A stretch of DNA of 64,000 bases from Begonia masoniana (GCA_022432975.1 CM039503.1:54558466-54622465); one strand, 5' to 3'. Shown: positions 1 to 12,045, counted from the stretch's first letter. Notes: generated from the letters alone by a model not told the origin. Numbers and translations: made by a program.

Positions 1-200
1 TTAGGTTGGGTAAGTGTACATCTCATGACACTCAATCGAGGTGAATCAGAGGAAGTAGACCTTGAAGTGGGTCGGATACATCCTAAAAAATTATCATTGT
101 CCACTTCTTCGAATTCCCCAAGGTTAGGCTCATAAACTTGTTCTTCGCTTGTCTCCCCAATTTCATTTTCACATTCTTGTAAGACTAGGTTTCGGCTAGG

Positions 201-2366
201 ACAATTAGAAGAAATGTGACCAAAATCCTTACAATTAAAACACTGTAAACGCGAAAAGCTTCGCGAGGTGTCTACGTTGTTTCCTTTGTTTTCTCTCGCC
301 AAAGGGATATGAGATGGAGGAGGTCTTAAGAGAGACGTAGGGGTGACAGGAGTCGGGATTGTGGGGGGTCTATTTTCACCTCGTTTACCATACGATATTT
401 TAGTCACTAGTTCATAGTCTTGAACTAAGGAATAAGCATGATCTAGGGAATTGACACCTCGAAGGATAAGCTCGCGTCTTAAATCATCTCTTAAACCTTG
501 TCGAAACCTGCTCAAGGTCATTGCTTCATCTTCGACAACTTGACTTCGCATTCGAAATTCATCGAATTGATTAACATATTCGATGACTGGTTAGTTTCCT
601 TGGGCAAGGGTGTTCCATTGGTCCAACAAATTGCCCCGGTAGGACTGAGGTACGTACTTCTCTTGAAGTCGCATTTTCATTTCTTCCCAATTTTCAACAG
701 GAGGCGCATTACGTCTTTCTAGGAGATTTTCCACGCCTCTCCCAAAACAATCGTGCCGTACCAGATAATTTGAAACTGGCATATTCAACTCGTCGATTTT
801 CTGGCATTCTATACCAAGAAAAAAAACTATCCATATATTTTATCCGCTGATTAAAGATACGAGGATTTAAACTCCTATAAAAAGTAGGAGCATCTAGCTT
901 GATACCCTAAGGAATATGCTCATTATGACGATTGGGGGAATGAGAATCTCGACGATTATGATTTTGACTACGTCTCGACCATAATCTCTATCTCTACGGT
1001 TATGACCATAGTGAGGGGAGGGGGAGCAATGCTAATATCGACGATTATGATTTAGACCACCGTCTCGACCATAATCTCTATCTCTATGGTTCTGACCATA
1101 TGAGGGGGAGAATGATAATCTCGACGATTATGATTTAGACCACGGGAGAATGATAATCTCGACGATTATGATTTTGACTACGTCTCGACCATAATCTCTA
1201 TCTCTATGGTTATGACCATAGTGAGGGGGAGAATGATAATCTCGACGATTATGATTTAGACCACCGTCTCGACCATAATCTCTATCTCTATGGTTATGAC
1301 CATAGTGAGGGGGAGAATGATAATCTCGACGATTATGATTTTGACTACGTCTCGACCATAATCTCTATCTCTACGATTATGACCATAGTGAGGGGGAGAA
1401 TGATAATATCGACGATTATGATTTAGACCACCGTCTCGACCATAATCTCTATCTCTATGGTTATGACCATAGTGAGGGGGAGAATGATAATATCGACGAT
1501 TATGATTTAGACCACCGTCTCGACCATAATCTCTATCTCTATGGTTATGACCATAGTGAGGGGGAGAATGATAATCTCGACGATTATGATTTAGACCACC
1601 GTCTCGACCATAATCTCTATCTCTATGGTTATGACCATAGTGAGGGGGAGAATGATAATCTCGACGATTATGATTTAGACCACCGTCTCGACCATAATCT
1701 CTATCTCTATGGTTATGACCATAGTGAGGGGGAGAATGATAATCTCGACGATTATGATTTAGACCACCGTCTCGACCATAATCTCTATCTCTATGGTTAT
1801 GACCATAGTGAGGGGGAGAATGATAATATCGACGATTATGATTTAGACCACCGTCTCGACCATAATCTCTATCTCTATGGTTATGACCATAGTGAGGGGG
1901 AGAATGATAATCTCGACGATTATGATTTAGACCACCGTCTCGACCATAATCTCTATCTCTATGGTTATGACCATAGTGAGGGGGAGAATGATAATCTCGA
2001 CGATTATGATTTAGACCACCGTCTCGACCATAATCTCTATCTCTATGGTTATGACCATAGTGAGGGGGAGAATGATAATATCGACGATTATGATTTAGAC
2101 CACCGTCTCGACCATAATCTCTATCTCTATGGTTATGACCATATGCTGGTGAATCTATTTTCTAAGTCTTTTTGTGCATCGCAAGCACTGGCAAAGTCGG
2201 TATAGATGGTAGCAAATTGCTCTCGAAACTGTTGTTGTTCGTTAAGTATTTGAGCTATTTGTTGGGAAATTTGTCCTACTTGTTGGGAAATGATATCTAA
2301 CTGGGATGATTCCATATCTAAAGTATAAGAACTAGATGAGACCTGACGACCACTACGTAATTGCAT
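201..2366 (-). pseudogene. gag polyprotein remnant
   Basis: The start codon is at 2366-2364 and opens a 77-residue stretch (MQLRSGRQ..., followed by a Q-rich helical segment with repeated ISQQ motifs), which stops at 2133 because the adjoining tandem array is in another frame. Past the array, positions 788-591 encode a gag-domain segment with the typical W-EEMK-R-LQEKYVP pattern, interrupted by TAA at 591-593; the same frame continues beyond it. Positions 242-201 encode CFNCKDFGHISSNC, a perfect C-X2-C-X4-H-X4-C nucleic-acid-binding knuckle. Gag would form the virus-like particle. This copy cannot do so because of the frameshift and stops. Confidence 0.8.
960..2143 (-). repeat. 84-bp tandem array (14 copies) coding a 28-residue repeat
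   Basis: The anchor GACCATAATCTCTATCTCT occurs at 977, 1067, 1187, 1271, 1354, 1438, 1522, 1606, 1690, 1774, 1858, 1942, 2026 and 2110. From 1354 on, spacing is exactly 84 bp (28 codons). On the minus strand one frame is open and encodes a unit rich in Arg, His, Asp, Tyr and Gly (parts: HNHRDRDYGRDGG, LNHNRRDYHSPPHYG). Copies anchored at 977, 1187 and 1354 carry a one-base-shorter variant that breaks the frame. The array sits between the gag N-terminal part and the gag domain. The near identity of copies suggests recent expansion or homogenisation, though assembly collapse or expansion is possible. Confidence 0.92.
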
Positions 2367-3145
2367 GCAATGTTACTAGTGAAGGATTATAATGCTTAGA
2401 ATCTTAAATGAATGGCAAGTTGAGATCAATAAACAAACAGTGCACGTAATGAATAATATCTATTACGACCAAATACCACAAATAACTTTGTTTTACTTAA
2501 TTTTTTAGATTATACTGATTCTAACAAAGTAAACAAATAGAATTAATATTTTAAGAATGATAATGCGACGGTCAAATACTTCATCATAAAATCACCACGA
2601 AATTGATTATCAAACTGAACAATTAATTGTTGGTGGTGAAACAATAAGCAAAAGAGTATATCAAGGAACAATAAACAATAGGTGAAGTTCAACAGATTCA
2701 ACAGGTGAATATGAAATAATCAACAGTGATTAAATCAATGGTAGTTTAAATCCGAAGGCATTTAGGGGGATTAAATAATATGGTAATAAAATGACAACAT
2801 GCCACAAGATTTAATGTGTAAGTGCACAGGCTGATATGGATATGAATACGAAGCAAGGGTAAGCCACAACACATACGACAAAATCAATGCGTTATTCAGA
2901 AATAAACAGTATTGCAAAACTAATTAAAGATCGGATAGAGAACTCCCTGAATCCGTTGAGTTTGCTTGCAGAGAGTAGATTTACTAATGGAATTCCTTTT
3001 GAGTCCCAGCAACTTAACAGTGAGTAAGTTAACCAAGCAGAAATATTGGTACGCAGCTTGTCCAATTGTGAAGCCCACCGTGACTCCTCACTGAAAGCAG
3101 CCACTAGGTTTGTTTTCTTTTGAATAATGCAGAGAAAACCTGAGT

Positions 3146-3378
3146 GATGAACAGTAGCCGAGCAATGAACAGTAACCCGAGCGTTGAACAAAAACTCGAG
3201 CGGTGAACAGTACTCGAGCGATGAACAGTTACCCGAACGATGAACAGTAACCCGAGCGGTGAACAGTGACCCGAGCTAACAATAAACAGTACGATGAACA
3301 GTACAATGAACAGTAACAATAAAACAGCGCTCAAACAGTATGATGAACAGTATTCAACAGTACCAATGAACAGTACAA
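3146..3378. repeat. Degenerate ~19-bp minisatellite in retrotransposon leader
   Basis: Repeats of the form GATGAACAGTAACCCGAGC with many substitutions occur between the primer site and the gag start. Short reading frames here are by-products of the repeat. Confidence 0.7.
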
Positions 3379-3454
3379 CACTGCGACAACGATTAACAGA
3401 GATCGGAAAATTAAAGAAACCAGAATTTTATTGTTTGAGAAAATAATAAAACCA

Positions 3455-3466
3455 GCTCTGATACTA
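3455..3466 (-). other. tRNA-iMet primer binding site
   Basis: Minus strand TAGTATCAGAGC differs by one base from the plant initiator-Met primer site TGGTATCAGAGC and starts three bases inside the LTR end, as expected. Confidence 0.75.
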
Positions 3467-3469
3467 ATT

Positions 3470-3803
3470 TGATGCAGCAACGAAAATAGAATAAGAGATA
3501 TAGCCAAAAGAGGAGAAAGAAGAAAAGAAAGAGAAGAATAGTTATAGCCAAGAAGAAGAGAAAATGGGAGGAGAAACTTGAGAGAGAATAGGAGATTGGA
3601 AAATAGGGTTTCAGGAAACCATTTCATTCAATAATCATCATCATCATTATCATTCTAGATTACAATACTTGATTTAAATAGGAAAACAACATTAGAATTT
3701 TGAAAGACAATGCACTAATGAACCATTAAGCAAATAACAGAAAATCACAAAATACTAAAAACTATAATAATAAATGACCATAAAAGAAATGATGTCCACA
3801 TCA
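3470..3803 (-). repeat. 5' LTR of the retrotransposon
   Basis: On the plus strand the segment begins TGATGC and ends ACATCA, so on the minus strand it runs TGATGT...GCATCA, a short inverted terminal repeat of the usual LTR form. It directly abuts the primer binding site. The right boundary is inferred from the terminal motif alone, since the partner LTR is outside the window. Confidence 0.65.
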
Positions 3804-4920
3804 CAAACAGTACTAATCATCTCAGAACATTCTTACCTTATAATAAAACTAGTACTAATTTTTATGAAAGGAATGTGTTATGGTTTCCGAACTTGGCACT
3901 ACCCTTGGTGGCACTTCACTCGACTTCTCTATTAATTAGAACCCTCTGATTGGGAAGCCATAACATTGTGAGACTCATACCCATCGACAATAGGATTCGG
4001 TCTCCAATAATTTCATTGTGGGGGGATTCGAACAGTGTATCTACCCTTGCGGGAGAGATCCTTTAACCAAGTGATTTCGGTGGGGTATAAGTCCTATCAT
4101 GTTATGACTCCCCGGTCGGATTCAGAGACATTATTTAGTTTTAACTTTTTTTTTTTTGAATATTTAGGATTTTGAACTTAAAAACGGTGGCAAACAAAAC
4201 TCTTGTCATTACAAAATTTGTCAAAATTATGAGGGGCATTGTACAAAAAGACCTAGCAAGTCACGTATTTTGATTATCTCTCTCACGGTTGAAAATAATA
4301 AGATAAAGGAAATCGAGCTTCGTTTTATCCCCACGAGCAATTCAGGCATCGATTTTAATGCATTTTATATTATTGAACTTTGATTTGGTAAGAGTAAAGT
4401 TGAAAAAAACATTTTAAAGACTACGAGAGACACTGACAAACTGACCTTTAACAAACTAACTGTTATATTATTTTTTGTTAATAAACTAGTTCTTCCACTT
4501 TAATTTTCCGTTTAAATTGAAGGTAAGCGTTCAAAATTATATGCGGACGCTCGGAAACCCAAGAGTGGGAAAAATGTTTCGAGAACATATTTCAAGAGTT
4601 TATACACTTAAATATGAACTTTGGTTCGAAAAATACGCTAGAGCGCACAATATCTGCGAGCGAGCGATCTGTGAGAACAACCGCTCTTATTTTCAAACGC
4701 ACGCTTTTGTCGAAAAAATAAATGGGAATGACGAACTTGCTAGCGAAGAATATTTAAGAGTTAGTTTGGAACAAAAGGGTAAATTTGACACAACTCATGC
4801 AATTCTTAGGGTTTTTTTGAACTTTAATACTAAATAAGTAACGAGTTTAACGTGTAAGAAAAAAAATTCAACGCAAATTCTTAGATAGTTCAAGGGTAAG
4901 TTACATTTTTATCCTTTAAT
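3804..4920. other. Intergenic, contains a SINE-like segment, no gene seen
   Basis: The stretch is AT-rich with short poly-T tracts. The 106-codon frame at 4517-4837 has no recognisable domain, no splice partners and no family resemblance, so I do not call it. The only structured part is the tRNA-like segment listed separately. Confidence 0.5.
3884..4130 (-). repeat. Candidate tRNA-derived SINE
   Basis: On the minus strand a box-A-like stretch around TTGGTTAAAGG lies about 35 bases before a box-B-like TGTTCGAATCC (plus-strand GGATTCGAACA near 4026). This is the spacing of an RNA polymerase III internal promoter, followed by about 140 bases of unrelated body. Ends and target-site duplications were not resolved. 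Confidence 0.35.
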
Positions 4921-4929
4921 TCATGAGAT

Positions 4930-5019
4930 GATGACGTTGACTTTAGTTTAGCAATCACTAACGACACGGTGGTTTTCGATTAACGAATCATACGATGCCA
5001 CGTGTAAGATAATACGTGG
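4930..5019. promoter_or_regulatory. Cluster of ACGT-core (bZIP-type) motifs upstream of RAMP4
   Basis: GATGACGTTGA lies at 4930-4940, CCACGTGT at 4998-5005 (G-box core CACGTG 4999-5004) and ACGTGG at 5014-5019, all within 110 bp of the TATA box. ACGT cores are bound by bZIP factors, including those of the ER unfolded-protein response. Whether they act here is inference. Confidence 0.4.
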
Positions 5020-5032
5020 GGTCCCACATTGA

Positions 5033-5046
5033 GTTCTATATAAAGG
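5033..5046 (+). promoter_or_regulatory. TATA box of RAMP4
   Basis: TTCTATATAAAGG, a strong TATA consensus, lies about 140 bp before the start codon and just before a purine-rich 5' leader (GAAGAAAGAGGAGG). Confidence 0.6.
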
Positions 5047-5175
5047 AGCAGAAGCTGTAGATGGAAGGGAGAAGAAAGAGGAGGCTCAGGCGATCTTCCG
5101 AAAGACTGACTACCTATCGCTTCGATCGACGATCTCGCTTACGATTCTTTGTCGTCGTTTGATTTCCTCGTGACA

Positions 5176-6309
5176 ATGGTGAAGTTTTGTTTCTCCTTTT
5201 TTGTTTCAATAATCGTTTATATTTCTATCCCCGTTGATTTGTAATTCTTCTATTTTTTTTTTTTTTGGAATTTAATCGACTGTTTTCTTACGCCGACGCG
5301 TGAGATCCTGTGTTAATTATGGGGTCGAGGTTCATTGAGCTAGGTTAACACGATTGAATATTGGGAGAACGTATCCTGAAACCGCCGCGTGGTGTTTGTC
5401 TTCTTCTTTCTCCTATTTTCATGTCTCCTTTTCTTTTCGAGACGATAATTGCGGCGTCACTGCTTTTCGTTAAACTGTTCTTCCAAGATGGGACTTTTAC
5501 CCGAAATTGCAAGATCTCAATCATTAAATAGCAATGTATGTGTAATTTATGTGCTAAATGCGTTCTTTTTTCAGTATTGTATTTATGAAACAGCATCTCC
5601 TGTTATCTTTTTTGTTTTTTGTAACTATGGCGTTTCTCTTTTATTTCATATGAGCTTTCCTCACTATTATGTAATTGCTGATTTATACAGACTACATCAA
5701 GGCGTTTGGCTGACAGGAAGGTGCAGAAGTTCGAGAAGAACATTACCAAGAGAGGTGCTATGCATGAGTCGACCAGTAAGAAAGGAAAGAACTATCCCGT
5801 TGGTCCTATTCTTCTTGGGTTCTTCGTATTTGTTGTCATTGGATCTTGTAAGGAACATACTCTTTTTAATTTCGAGACGAGTTTTTTGAAAATAAATATG
5901 TGCATTGCAATTGATTACTGTATAGTATATCATATTAGATTTTTACGAAATTGCTTTACTTGTAGCTTTATGTTTGTAGAAAATGTAATAAGGTTTTATT
6001 TCACCTATGCCGTCCATAGGAGCGAGTAAAAATAATGATGGCTGAAGTTTATCTGTTTGGTTGTTGTTTCTCATTTGCTTTTAGTGATCAATTCTTATCT
6101 TTCAATCGTTTATCTTGTATTTAAATAAACTTTTGTGTCTTTGCACTAGGTGTTTGAGGTTTTTTTCTTAGTTATTTCCTATATAACTGATCAAAAATGT
6201 CTTTGTGTTGGATTAACTCGTCGGGATGGACTCACCTTATTTTGTCATGTGATCTATTGCAGCACTCTTTCAGATAATCAGGACAGCAACTAGCAGAGGC
6301 ATGGCATAA
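5176..6309 (+). CDS. RAMP4: RAMP4/SERP1, stress-associated ER tail-anchored protein
   Basis: Exons: 5176-5178, 5691-5847, 6263-6309, total 207 nt, 68 residues, the usual length of plant RAMP4. The first coding exon contains only the ATG, followed at once by the donor GTGAAG; residue 2 comes from the next exon after TATACAG. The second intron splits a Ser codon. The protein starts MTTSRRLADRKVQKFEKN, has a basic cytosolic part (residues 1-35) and one hydrophobic segment (about 37-59, YPVGPILLGFFVFVVIG) close to the C-terminus, i.e. tail-anchored topology. RAMP4 binds the Sec61 translocon, helps stabilise newly made membrane proteins and is induced by ER stress in animals and plants. A TATA box and ACGT motifs precede it. 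Identification is by strong family resemblance across the whole length. Confidence 0.95.
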
Positions 6310-7075
6310 TTCTCTTGTTTCATATATGGGTTTGTCCTTTCCTCTTCTGTTTTGCTAGTTAGACTATGGGAGGAATAGAATATCATACATGTAGAAAACT
6401 ACAAGAAATCTATGTTATTGAGAATTGAAAGATTTTCTAATAAAACTCTTTCATATTTGCTTTTCTTTATTTAATTTAAATGTTCTTATTTTTTGCTTTC
6501 CTAAAATTTTACGTCCAATCATTGAATCGATAATTACAGGCTCTCCATTTTTTGGTTTTGGTTAAATTTCCCTTAAATTAAGTAGGAGGTTGATGGTAGG
6601 TAGTTTCTCTCTCTAAATAAATGGTCTACCATTCAATATAACTCACCTTCAAACACCTCGACTGGGATTTTTTTTCCTCTTTATTTCGATCCAAAATCTC
6701 TTGTGGCATTATTTAATTCATTGTGGAATAAATTTCCTTATTTGACTTGCCTCAATTGAGGGTCTACCCAGGTGGTTTGGCATTATAGGAGTGGCTAAGC
6801 ATAACCTAAAGAGAGAGTGCCAATGGTCAGCCCTTGCCCACCTAAAATTAGGCATTCTCTTAATGACAAGAAGGTTCACCCACAAATCTAACCCTACTTG
6901 AAAGTCAAATCTATATATTATCAATCCAACACAACACCTTTCAAGAACATATATTTACACAAAAATCCAAGCATTCACTGTAAACATAACTCAAAACTCA
7001 AAACTATCACATTACACACCCTGTTAATACATAGTTATCACAAAAGGAATTATACAAATACAACCACAAAATAAA
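6310..7075. other. Convergent 3' intergenic region, RAMP4 and IQD13-like
   Basis: AT-rich sequence holds the 3' UTRs of two convergent genes. No further coding or RNA gene is evident. Confidence 0.5.
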
Positions 7076-9483
7076 TCACACAAATCGGTTAAACGGCCTC
7101 CTCCCGACGCTGGCCGACAAAGAAACCAGCGAAGCAACGCTGGAATTGTCTATAGAATGCACGGATTGATTATCGTCTAAAATCTTGTTACGAGTGCTGG
7201 AAGCTTTGGCAAACCTTGAGACAGGAGTAAATGGATATGACAATCTTCTATTGCACTCACTTCTTGGAGTACCTACAGATCTCTCCCTCTGATAGATAGG
7301 CGCTCTTTCTTTAGCTTTGAACGACATTGTCGGAGACATGTAGTGTGGTCCCGTAAATGGAGGGCAGCTCACGAGGCTGTCAGCATCGTCGAAAAGGGAT
7401 TCACCCCCTCGAGGTCTTTGTCTCGAAAACCCCGACATGTTAGAGAAACTCTTGGCAGGAGAGCTTCTGAGAGGGGGTGGCGTTAGCTCTGGCTTTGCAT
7501 CTGTTGATTTTAGAGATTTTGGCGTTACAGTCTCCGACTTTTGTGGGCTGAAATTCTTCTGAGTTTGTAAAGCAAGCTGTCGTTCTAGCCAATTACACCA
7601 CCGTAAATCTCCGGCGGAGCGATAATTATTTGCGGTTTCTTGAGTAGACTTGGGTGTGTCCTTCCACGACTGCAGCAAAGATGTAACTGAGATCAAATGG
7701 AAAAGCTATATGCATTTTGCACTTCACCGATTTGCTAAAAAATCTCATTTTAGCAAATAGAATGAAGATCAATTTCAATCGACCGTGAAGTCCAAAAATC
7801 ATCATCTCCGGGGCCACATAATGACCGACATTGCTTACCTCTCGAGAATAGGCATACAACATTGCTCTCTCTCTTCTGATGATTGCCTCGGCCTTTCTCT
7901 GCATCATGGCATCTCGTTCCTTCTTCGTGACAGAGCTCTCATCCCAGTTTTTATGGTCACCTGCTTCAGACTACAGAGAAAACTTTATAATCCCAATCAC
8001 ATAGTTGTTTTCTCACAGAAAAACAAAGTAAATTAGCTCCAATTACAAAATATAGCTTGTTAATTGTGGAAAATTGGATAAATTTTCATCTGAAAGGAAC
8101 TCACTCTTTGGCTCCATCTACTGAAGCTACTCTGAACTTCTTTATCATTCTTATTCTTGTATTGATCCTGATGTTGGGATTGGTTTTCTATCACTTGGAC
8201 CCTCAATGATTGAATCTGAGATTGAACTCGCACCACGCGTTGCATCTGTTTCATGGCATTTACGGTCTGCCGCTTCGCGTTCTGTCCACTTACGACTCCT
8301 TGCAGCCTCACCAGACCCTTCAATGCTCTGAAGCTCCTCCTTGCCTTTTAAGATGAAACAATTATATCTACTTTATGGTAGTGATCAAATCTAACCTGGA
8401 ACAGATGTTCTCCACTAATAGTTCTTCAGATCATAATTTTGTTCGAAATAACTAGAAAAAGTCGGATCATTATATAGCTACTGATCCTTTTTCCCTTGTT
8501 TTTATCTTCGTTTTATAATCAAACAGCAGATTTTCTGAAAAAAGAAAGAAAGATAGAGAGAGCTTACCATATGGCCTCTATAGATAGCTTGGATCTTAGT
8601 AGCTGAAGCATGATAGTTTATTTGAGTAGGTTCTGGTCTGTCACTAATTTCCTCGTGTTGAGGAAGAATGATCCGAGGTCGAGAAACAATCGGTGAAGCA
8701 GCTTTAGGAGAACTGATTTTAGGTGAAGCAACCTCAATAGAAGAAACTCTCGGAGATGTTATAACGGGAGAGGCGGCTATTAGTGGCAAAACTGGCGGCG
8801 GAACACTTCCTTCCTCGGATAATATTGGAGGTCTAGATTCTACATTTTCTCGTTCCTTTTCGAAATCGCTGAAGATTTTTTCGATGCTACTTGGTTCCTT
8901 AAAGATGGGAATGAATGAATTGGACTTTATTTGTGTTAGTTTTCCAACACCCTTCTTTTCCTTTTTGCCTCTGTTATCAGAAACCTGCAATGAAGTTAAG
9001 TGGCAATCTTAGTTGCCATTTGATGGCATAATGCAATACAATATTCATGCTCTCGGGTCAAATTCAGTCGATAATTGCATCTTTGCTGGCGTTAAACATC
9101 TCGACGAACAAAATCGTAAAAAAAATACTTTGTTTCGAAGAAATATTCATTCAACATGCAAAGAATGAGTTCGAATTTTCATATCTATAAAATTCCTATT
9201 GAGCTCGAGATTTTTCGTTCCGAGACCTTAGTTAGCTATGGAAATGAGATAAGTTCCAATTCAATTAGGGTTACCAGTCAGACTATCCATCTAGAAGGAA
9301 GTTGATTCTAAGGATTCAAGAAATGATGAACTATCCCAATATATTTATGCATTTGATGATCAAATATTTACATACAAAACAGAAAATTCAAAAATAAGAA
9401 CAGCTCACATTGTTTGGCTTCTTTTTAGGAGGAGTTATGCAACAGATCTTCATGGCAGAAAACCAATTCCTTTTCTTCTTCAT
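7076..9483 (-). CDS. IQD13: IQ67-domain protein, IQD13/IQD14-like
   Basis: Minus-strand exons in order: 9483-9409, 8984-8568, 8344-8105, 7970-7839, 7669-7076, all phase 0, giving 485 residues. The N-terminus MKKKRNWFSAMKICC is the typical IQD opening. The IQ67 domain spans about 150-216 and is cut by the family's hallmark phase-0 intron inside the first IQ motif (ATKIQAIYRGHM / ARRSFRALKGLVRLQ). Residues 50-140 are Ser/Pro-rich with repeated ASP units. A coiled basic stretch near 250-288 leads into SWKDTPKSTQ, WLERQL and a long Ser/Arg-rich C-terminus with the DUF4005-type YMSPTMSFKAKERA motif. IQD proteins bind calmodulin and tether it to microtubules, the plasma membrane or nucleus. The choice between IQD13 and IQD14 rests on remembered synteny. 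Confidence 0.9.
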
Positions 9484-9613
9484 TTGCCAACCATCACTGT
9501 GAAAGAGAACAGCTAAGGCAACTCATGCATCTCAAATACCAGATTGAACAACTAGAAATTACAAAAACACTGTTTACAACTTAAATCACCAGATTGTTCA
9601 GAGCAATTCTCTG

Positions 9614-9649
<36 letters not shown>

Positions 9650-11494
9650 AATTCTGCATAAGGAAGAATCGGGAACAAATTATAAGAGAAGGAAGGCAAA
9701 ATTTAGAAAGGAGCTCAAACTTCAACAACAGAAGAAACCCACTTGATAATTTACCCAAATCTCTTAAGCAAAAAGCTAGAAACTATAATGAACAACAAAT
9801 TTGTAGAGAATCCCAATAAAATTCATAGATTTTAGTAAAACTTTACCAAAAAATCAGACCAGGTGTAGCTAATCAAACCTTCCAACCTACAGAAAGCTGC
9901 AACGAGCAGACGAAAATGTCAAAACACAGATTTCTCTCTCTACAAACCCACTTGTCCAGACTTCAAGTTTCTCTCACCCCATGGCTTTTGACAAGAATCT
10001 TTTATGCACAGCCCTTCTTACCCATGACTTTCTCTCTCTCTCTCTAGAACTTAGACCCAGGTAGGCAGATACGTGCTGGGCTTATTAGAAATTATACTTT
10101 TCTTTCCTGCCATTTTCAACTTTCGTGGGCATTTCTTTATATTTGATGATGACGACGCAGGGGTCCGTAGAGAGAGAAGAGGAGAGAGACGACTGTCTCT
10201 CTCATAGTTCGCTCAACGGCATTATACATTGGGAATCGGATCCTTCATTTTCTTAAAACTGGATCATTATCATTCTTATCTCTCAAAAACTGTAGTTCTG
10301 GAGAAGGCTTAATCATCTTCGACCATCAAGTACGTTAGTCTGACCCGAATCAAAATAAAAACAAGAACACAAGTATGATCTTACAAACAAAAAAAAACAT
10401 ATTTATTGAAAATGTTTTTAACTTTAAAAAAAAAATTCACGACGCTAAAAATAAATAATTTGAAACCACCAAAAAAGTTTAAGTCTAAGACTATTTCTTC
10501 TTTCAATGTTTTTTATTATTAGAATTTGGTGTGATCCAAATTTTATATGAGCCTGACCGGTTATGCCCGTTTTGAAAATTTCATTAGAGTTTTGTTTTCT
10601 CTATAAATTGATTTAAACTAGAATCACAAAACCTGCGGTTGTATTTCGATCTTCATAATAGATTTGTTCCTTTGCCCATAGTTTTTTCTCGTAAGGGTTT
10701 TTCTACTTAAAATTTGGTGTCTATTATTTTCTCCTTTTTTTTTTGTATTCCGGATCGTTCGTTATAGGTGGATTAGAGCGGCTAATCCTAACATTTATCT
10801 ACACAAAATTTAAATTAAAAAAAAATAAAGTAGAAAATTCTTGACATTAAATTTCTTTTATTAGTAATTTAAATATTGAAAATAAAGTCAAATAACGTGG
10901 GGACAAGTTTATATATAAATATTGAAAAGGCAAAAGTGCCCATTTTTAAAGAGTAATGTTAGATAGGTAGATGTAACCAAATGTTAATTGATGGTGGCAT
11001 TTCATTATTTATTAATAAATAAATAATGGTAATTTGATGACTAATTTTCTTCGTGTCAACTAAACGCATAGATAACAAAATAATTATAATATCATATGTG
11101 ATTTTTAATTTTAATTAATTTTTAGTTCATTATTAGCGGGACCGGAACCGTGGGCTCCAGAACTCAAACAGAACGTGTTTCACGGTTCGACTACGACTCG
11201 GTTCCAATTTTTGTTTAAATTATTATTATTTTTTTTTTTTTTTGCTTTTGGGTTGAGTTGATGACTAGTTTTTGAGTATAGTCTAGTTTTTGAAATTTTG
11301 GGTCGAGTTTTAACTGATTTCAGGTCAAATATTTGACCCACGATTCGGTTCAGTTTTCATGGTTCTTGAAATAGTAGTGTTACGTTTACTCTTTTATATT
11401 ACTCTCTTAAAATATTATTACTCATTAACGTGTTAAACAATAATTGATGCAATTAAGGTACAATTAATGTAATATCGTTTCAACCTATCGTTTC
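9484..11494. other. IQD13-like 5' leader region and intergenic DNA
   Basis: A (GA)n microsatellite lies at about 9618-9648, with pyrimidine/purine tracts to about 10200 that look like the 5' UTR and core promoter of the minus-strand IQD gene. From 10330 on the DNA is AT-rich. A G/C-richer patch at 11140-11360 (CCGGAACCGTGG and several GGTTC runs) resembles parts of the hAT-like MITE at 46504 but has no clear ends. No gene was seen. Confidence 0.45.
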
Positions 11495-12045
11495 AAATTT
11501 TAGAAAATCATGAAAATTTTTCTATTATCTACCCATGATAGGTTAAACATGTGGAAAAGTTTTCAAATAAATCAAATATCGTTTGATATTTTTTTAAATT
11601 AATCTCAGTTTCTTCTTTACTTTATAAATTAATTTTTAAAAAACTACCAAACGATATTTGATTTATTTGAAAACTTTTTCACATGTTCAACCTATCATGG
11701 GTAGATAATAGAAAAATTTCCGTGATTTTCTAAAATTTATATGATTTATTATAATATTTTTATAAAATACTAAAATAAAATTACAATAAACGTACATGTG
11801 TTAAACAATCACGAAAATTTTCAAATTATCTTCTCATTAAGTAGTGAATATGTGGCAAAAATTCAACTGAATCCAAAATCGTTTAGTAATTTTTTAAATG
11901 AGGGTTTAATAAAATTGTTGATAAAAGATCAAAACTGATAACAGAATCAAAGTATAAGATTCGATTTGCGGATTTTTTTAGTATAGGTGACGAATTGAAA
12001 AAAAAATGTATAGTACAAGGTTCAAATCGATAATTATCCTAAATT
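11495..12045. repeat. Foldback repeat, copy A
   Basis: Two inverted arms (about 11495-11597 and 11636-11745) flank a short loop. Shared arm motifs include TCTATTATCTACCCATGAT and its complement, and CAAACGATATTTGATT and its complement. About 300 bp of unique tail follows. The same sequence occurs at 30676-31227, and part of it inside the MITE at 37615-38150, so it is a dispersed, probably non-autonomous element. Confidence 0.8.

Larger units (their letters stand above)
1..3803 (-). mobile_element. LTR retrotransposon, 5' part, decayed, truncated by window edge
   Basis: Read on the minus strand the order is LTR (3803 to 3470), primer binding site (3466 to 3455), leader, gag start (2366), a tandem array, a retroviral-type gag domain (about 790 to 480) and a CCHC zinc knuckle (242 to 201). 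That is the normal 5' half of a plant LTR retrotransposon. The gag layout favours Ty3/gypsy, but no polymerase is inside the window, so the superfamily is inferred. The copy is broken: a frameshift separates the gag start from the array near 2133-2145, and there is an in-frame stop at 591-593 inside the gag domain plus another near 910. The 3' LTR, if present, lies left of position 1. Confidence 0.85.

Noticed and set aside
960..2143. CRISPR-like array
   Set aside because: Units are contiguous 84-bp tandem repeats without spacers, in a plant retrotransposon.
4517..4837. 106-codon plus-strand open frame
   Set aside because: No domain, no splice context and no family resemblance; it lies in intergenic repeat-rich DNA.
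5697..5933. 78-codon minus-strand frame
   Set aside because: Antisense shadow of RAMP4 exon 2.
8668..9012. 114-codon plus-strand frame
   Set aside because: Antisense shadow of IQD13-like exon 2.
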